A stretch of DNA of 17,626 bases. Origin: an uncultured Caryophanales bacterium. Lineage in GTDB: Bacteria > Bacillota_I > Bacilli_A > RFN20 > CAG-826. Where the stretch lies: assembly GCA_946403545.1 (NCBI GenBank), contig CAMJAG010000012.1:1-17626 (forward strand), written 5' to 3'. The notes below the pieces were generated by a model, which saw only the letters and a program-made list of their open reading frames with translations, had not been told where the DNA came from and did not search any database. Position 1 is the stretch's first letter. Each line of letters begins with the position of its first letter. Below are positions 15,446-17,626 of the stretch, piece by piece. Both the position numbers and the translations under genes were made by a program.

Positions 15446-15451
15446 CCTCCT
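15446..15451 (-). promoter_or_regulatory. Perfect AGGAGG ribosome binding site of rpmH
   Basis: AGGAGG on the minus strand with a 7-nt spacer to the rpmH ATG. It is the strongest Shine-Dalgarno in the window and fixes the start. Confidence 0.9.
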
Positions 15452-15468
15452 AATTACATAGCGGGTTA

Positions 15469-15498
15469 AGTATAACGGCATTTATAAATAAATGTCAA
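15469..15498 (-). promoter_or_regulatory. Sigma-A-type promoter of rpmH
   Basis: Minus-strand TTGACA (15493-15498, perfect -35), 18-nt spacer, TATACT (15469-15474, -10). Expected +1 is near 15462, leaving a leader of about 23 nt that contains AGGAGG. Confidence 0.85.
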
Positions 15499-15538
15499 TT
15501 AAATAAGTAAGAAATTAAATTTATATTTAAGAATTGAG

Positions 15539-15547
15539 TGTGGAAAA
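15539..15547 (-). promoter_or_regulatory. DnaA box (TTTTCCACA)
   Basis: One mismatch from TTATCCACA; plus strand reads TGTGGAAAA. Nearest box to the rpmH promoter, about 40 nt upstream of its -35. Confidence 0.65.
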
Positions 15548-15555
15548 ATCCAACA

Positions 15556-15573
15556 AATTCACACCAATTCACA
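15556..15573 (+). repeat. Two AATTCACA repeats one helical turn apart
   Basis: AATTCACA at 15556-15563 and again at 15566-15573, 10 nt in phase. The TCACA end resembles a degenerate DnaA box, so these could be low-affinity DnaA sites. Confidence 0.35.
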
Positions 15574-15597
15574 ATCGAAAAATGGGGAAATTTTGAG

Positions 15598-15606
15598 TTA
15601 TCCACA
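15598..15606 (+). promoter_or_regulatory. Perfect consensus DnaA box (TTATCCACA)
   Basis: Exact match to the canonical 9-mer. It is the only perfect copy in the window. Confidence 0.85.
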
Positions 15607-15697
15607 TCGTATTTAAACCACCTTATATATACTTGTAGTGTAAAATAATATAACATTAGTTATATTTTAGTAGAATTTTTAGACTACATTTAGTAAT

Positions 15698-15706
15698 TTA
15701 TACACA
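15698..15706 (+). promoter_or_regulatory. DnaA box (TTATACACA)
   Basis: Matches the relaxed consensus TTATNCACA, same orientation as the perfect box 100 nt upstream. Confidence 0.75.
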
Positions 15707-15755
15707 TTTTTCGAATGTTAGTGATTTGTTAGAAAATTACTCACAATTATAACAA

Positions 15756-15773
15756 TGTGGAAAATGTGGAAAA
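15756..15773 (-). promoter_or_regulatory. Two abutting DnaA boxes (TTTTCCACA twice)
   Basis: Plus strand carries TGTGGAAAA twice with no gap (15756-15764 and 15765-15773). Each is one mismatch from consensus. A head-to-tail pair could seed a DnaA oligomer. Confidence 0.7.
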
Positions 15774-15807
15774 CTACCCAAATATTTATATTTAAAAGAT
15801 ACTTAAT

Positions 15808-15834
15808 TGTGGAAAACTAAATTTTAGCTATAAT
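15808..15834 (+). promoter_or_regulatory. Candidate dnaA promoter overlapping a DnaA box
   Basis: A perfect TATAAT at 15829-15834 with TTGTGG 16 nt upstream (15807-15812) as a weak -35. The -35 region overlaps a TTTTCCACA-type DnaA box on the minus strand (15808-15816), which would let DnaA repress its own gene. A second TATAAT at 15862-15867 is an alternative -10, with only TATCAA upstream. Confidence 0.55.
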
Positions 15835-15898
15835 TCGCTATCAAATTATTGTGGATTGCCATATAATTACTTCACTAGAAGTATAAGAGGACTTTTGT

Positions 15899-17269
15899 AT
15901 GATTAGTTCAATATCAGAAATTGCCATGCTTTGGCAGAAAGTTTTAGCAAAATTAGAACAAAAATTGGGTGAGAAGCAAATATTCGATGCTTTCTTCGCC
16001 AATAGTTATATTTATGAGATTAACAATGAGACTATCGTTGTAGTAGTGAACTCAGCTGTTGCTATCACACTAATGAATAATAAATATAAAGATTTAATAG
16101 TGGAGACAGTTGGAGAAATCACACAATCTCATTTTAATGTAGTGTTTGTTCAAGAATCCGATATTGCAAAAAGTAAAGATTTAACCCAAACAAATACTAA
16201 AAAAGTAGAATATTTCAAAGACGCAAAAATAAACCCAGATTCAACATTTGATAATTTTGTCATGGGCAATTTTAATAGAGAAGCTGGTCAAGCATCTTTA
16301 ATGATTGCTGCTAATCCAGGAAGAATGTTTAACCCATTATTTATCTATTCCAACTCAGGTTTAGGTAAAACTCACTTAATGCATGCTATTGGAAACTACA
16401 TTTCAAAAGTTACAAAACCAGGCGCGAAGATCCTCTATTTCACAGCAGAAGATTTTGTTGAAGAATATATCAAATATGTCAAGGGTGAGAAAGAAGCTGA
16501 ATCATTAAAAGAGTACGTTACAAGCTTTGATGTCTTACTTTTAGATGATGTTCAATTCTTAGCAAATAAGGTTAAAACACAAGAATTCTTCTTCTATATT
16601 TACGAAAAGATGATTAACAACAACAAACAAGTTGTCATCACTGCAGATAAACAGCCAAGTGAACTCAATGGAATCGAAGATAGACTAGTCACAAGATTTT
16701 CCAAGGGTTTAACAGTAAATATTCAAAAACCTGACCAAGAAACTTGTGTTGAAATTTTAAAGAAAAAGATAGTCTCTAGCGGATTAGATTTGAATAATGT
16801 TGATCCATCAGTTATCTATTTCTACGCCGACAAATTTTCCAACAATATTAGAGAGCTTGAAGGTGCATTTACTAGGTTAATTTTCTACGCAGTAAAATTG
16901 AAACAATCTAGCTTGATCACAATGGATATAGCGGTGGAAGCTGTTCAAAATTTAGTGGGTATGGAAAAGATGGATGGACAGTTAAGTGGAACAAAAATTA
17001 TTAATGTTACGGCTGACTACTACAACCTAGCTCCAAGTCAATTAACTGGAAAAATCAGAACAGGTCAAATTGCACTCGCACGTCATATGGCCATGTATCT
17101 AATAAGGTATAATACAGACCTTCCATTAAAGAAAATCGGCGAACTCTTTGGAGGCAAGGATCATACAACTGTTATGAACGCTATCGAAAAAGTGGAAAAA
17201 GAGTTGAAAACTAACACCCAAGTTAAAGAGGCTGTAAGTGAACTTGAAAAGAGATTAAAAATTAAGTAA
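15899..17269 (+). CDS. dnaA: Chromosomal replication initiator protein DnaA
   Basis: 456 residues, normal length. Domain I covers about 1-85, a short domain II linker about 86-112, the AAA+ domain III about 113-330, and domain IV the rest. DnaA binds 9-mer boxes, forms an ATP-dependent filament and opens oriC. Walker A is NSGLGKTH at 152-159 (K157), where many homologues read GGVGLGKTH; Walker B is LLLDD at 213-217; box VII EDRLVTRF carries an arginine finger candidate (R266). The domain IV signature reads GGKDHTTVMNAI at 418-429, a K for the more usual R. AGAGG lies 8 nt before the ATG. It stands next to the DnaA-box cluster and upstream of dnaN. Confidence 0.98.
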   Translation: MISSISEIAMLWQKVLAKLEQKLGEKQIFDAFFANSYIYEINNETIVVVVNSAVAITLMNNKYKDLIVETVGEITQSHFNVVFVQESDIAKSKDLTQTNTKKVEYFKDAKINPDSTFDNFVMGNFNREAGQASLMIAANPGRMFNPLFIYSNSGLGKTHLMHAIGNYISKVTKPGAKILYFTAEDFVEEYIKYVKGEKEAESLKEYVTSFDVLLLDDVQFLANKVKTQEFFFYIYEKMINNNKQVVITADKQPSELNGIEDRLVTRFSKGLTVNIQKPDQETCVEILKKKIVSSGLDLNNVDPSVIYFYADKFSNNIRELEGAFTRLIFYAVKLKQSSLITMDIAVEAVQNLVGMEKMDGQLSGTKIINVTADYYNLAPSQLTGKIRTGQIALARHMAMYLIRYNTDLPLKKIGELFGGKDHTTVMNAIEKVEKELKTNTQVKEAVSELEKRLKIK

Positions 17270-17307
17270 GTTTTATTAAAATAAAAATTTATCTTCAATA
17301 ATAGATA

Positions 17308-17316
17308 TGGTAGAAT
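17308..17316 (+). promoter_or_regulatory. Candidate extended -10 promoter for dnaN
   Basis: TGG followed by TAGAAT (17311-17316) gives an extended -10. The -35 region 17 nt upstream is poor. It would start a message with a leader of about 97 nt containing the two DnaA-box-like sites. Confidence 0.4.
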
Positions 17317-17352
17317 AAATTAAAGGCATAAAATTTCTTAATAAAATGTGAG

Positions 17353-17408
17353 ATTTCCACAAAATCCACAGACCTAATTATTATTAATATTATTTATAGA
17401 ATAAATAG
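17353..17408 (+). promoter_or_regulatory. dnaA-dnaN spacer: tandem DnaA-box-like sites and AT-only stretch (candidate unwinding element)
   Basis: ATTTCCACA (17353-17361) and AAATCCACA (17362-17370) abut head to tail, each a near match to TTATCCACA. Four nt later an A/T-only run begins (17375-17398, essentially A/T to 17408) and includes TTA triplets in series, reminiscent of the DnaA-trio. In B. subtilis the unwinding site lies in this same spacer, so this is the likely opening site by analogy. Confidence 0.55.
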
Positions 17409-17420
17409 AAAGGAATTCTT

Positions 17421-17626
17421 ATGAAATTCACAATTAAAAGAGAAGAGTTATTAAAAGCATTAAATATAGCTAGTAGAGCTGTATCTTCTAAAGTTGCAGT
17501 TCCAGTTTTAAAAAACCTTAAACTCGAATTAGATGAAAAAGGATTAACAATTACGGGTTCTGATTATGATATTACAATTAGAACTTTAGTTCCTTACTCA
17601 ATTGGTGATACAGAAATCATCAGAAA
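17421..17626 (+). CDS. dnaN: DNA polymerase III beta subunit (sliding clamp), 5' part
   Basis: The first 68 codons are present; the gene runs off the right edge. The start MKFTIKREELLKALNIASRAV, and then VPVLKNLKLEL and ITGSDYDITIRT, match the first domain of the beta clamp (S/TGSDxDxxI is a conserved block). The clamp encircles DNA and tethers polymerase III. AAAGGA sits 6 nt before the ATG. Position directly after dnaA is the common bacterial order. Confidence 0.96.
   Translation, partial: MKFTIKREELLKALNIASRAVSSKVAVPVLKNLKLELDEKGLTITGSDYDITIRTLVPYSIGDTEIIR

Larger units (their letters stand above)
15500..15898. other. Chromosomal replication origin region (oriC), upstream subregion
   Basis: The roughly 400 nt between the rpmH promoter and dnaA carry no gene. 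The DNA is very AT-rich and holds a cluster of DnaA boxes: perfect TTATCCACA at 15598 and TTATACACA at 15698 on the plus strand, and TTTTCCACA on the minus strand at 15539, 15756, 15765 and 15808. A weaker CAATCCACA-type site is at 15850. Stretch 15620-15700 is nearly all A/T. Gene orientation diverges here (leftward rpmH, rightward dnaA), as expected at an origin. Confidence 0.9.

Noticed and set aside
15439..15898. tRNA, small RNA or small protein gene in the long spacer before dnaA
   Set aside because: No cloverleaf, T-loop sequence, hairpin terminator or frame with a ribosome site is visible; the content is explained by promoters and DnaA boxes.
1..17626. CRISPR array, transposon, prophage or toxin-antitoxin pair
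   Set aside because: No regularly spaced repeats, transposase or integrase motifs, terminal inverted repeats or small paired genes were seen; the gene content is core or metabolic.

Overview
The window spans a chromosomal replication origin of a low-GC Gram-positive bacterium. Support for this comes from the rpmH-rnpA-yidC-jag-mnmE cluster read leftward, dnaA and the start of dnaN read rightward, and an AT-rich, DnaA-box-bearing spacer between them. The DNA is AT-rich and Shine-Dalgarno sites are mostly AGGAGG/AAAGGA-like. UGA acts as a stop (ends of the GH3 and RNase M5 genes), so this is not a code-4 mollicute. Gene content (MEP-pathway IspE, KhpB/Jag, RNase M5, lipoprotein-type YidC, amino-sugar and glycan genes) fits a host-associated member of the Bacilli/Erysipelotrichia/RF39-like group. 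That placement is inference; no species is claimed.

Layout from left to right. Positions 1-2763 (leftward) hold an amino-sugar operon: a NahK-like sugar kinase, nagA, and a ROK-family protein cut by the window edge. It is driven by an extended -10 promoter with an overlapping palindrome. Positions 2900-3373 (rightward) hold a small P-loop kinase that may be leaderless, ending in a terminator shared with the opposing gene. Positions 3370-7959 (leftward) hold a cell-surface glycan/glycoside operon: glf (UDP-galactopyranose mutase), a GH3 beta-glycosidase and a GT2 glycosyltransferase, with a very good sigma-A promoter. Positions 8122-15438 (leftward) are a dense housekeeping block: rpmH, rnpA, yidC, jag, an intrinsic terminator, then mnmE, tatD, rnmV, rsmA, ispE and an 84-residue repeat protein, closed by a strong terminator. 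Positions 15439-15898 are the origin region. dnaA follows at 15899-17269, then a second DnaA-box/AT-rich spacer and the 5' part of dnaN.

The housekeeping block links tRNA and rRNA modification (mnmE, rsmA), RNA processing (rnpA, rnmV), membrane protein insertion (yidC, jag) and isoprenoid synthesis (ispE). All of these are co-oriented with replication. The only gene read against the fork is the small P-loop kinase at 2900.

No clearly new multi-gene system is visible. The most noteworthy points are: the bipartite origin with tandem TTTTCCACA-type boxes; the long lipoprotein-type extracytoplasmic domain on YidC; the joining of the mnmE cluster directly to the tatD-rnmV-rsmA-ispE cluster; several starts that lack a Shine-Dalgarno and sit right behind a -10 element; the 16-residue-period repeat protein; and the NahK-like kinase next to nagA and an N-terminally extended ROK protein.
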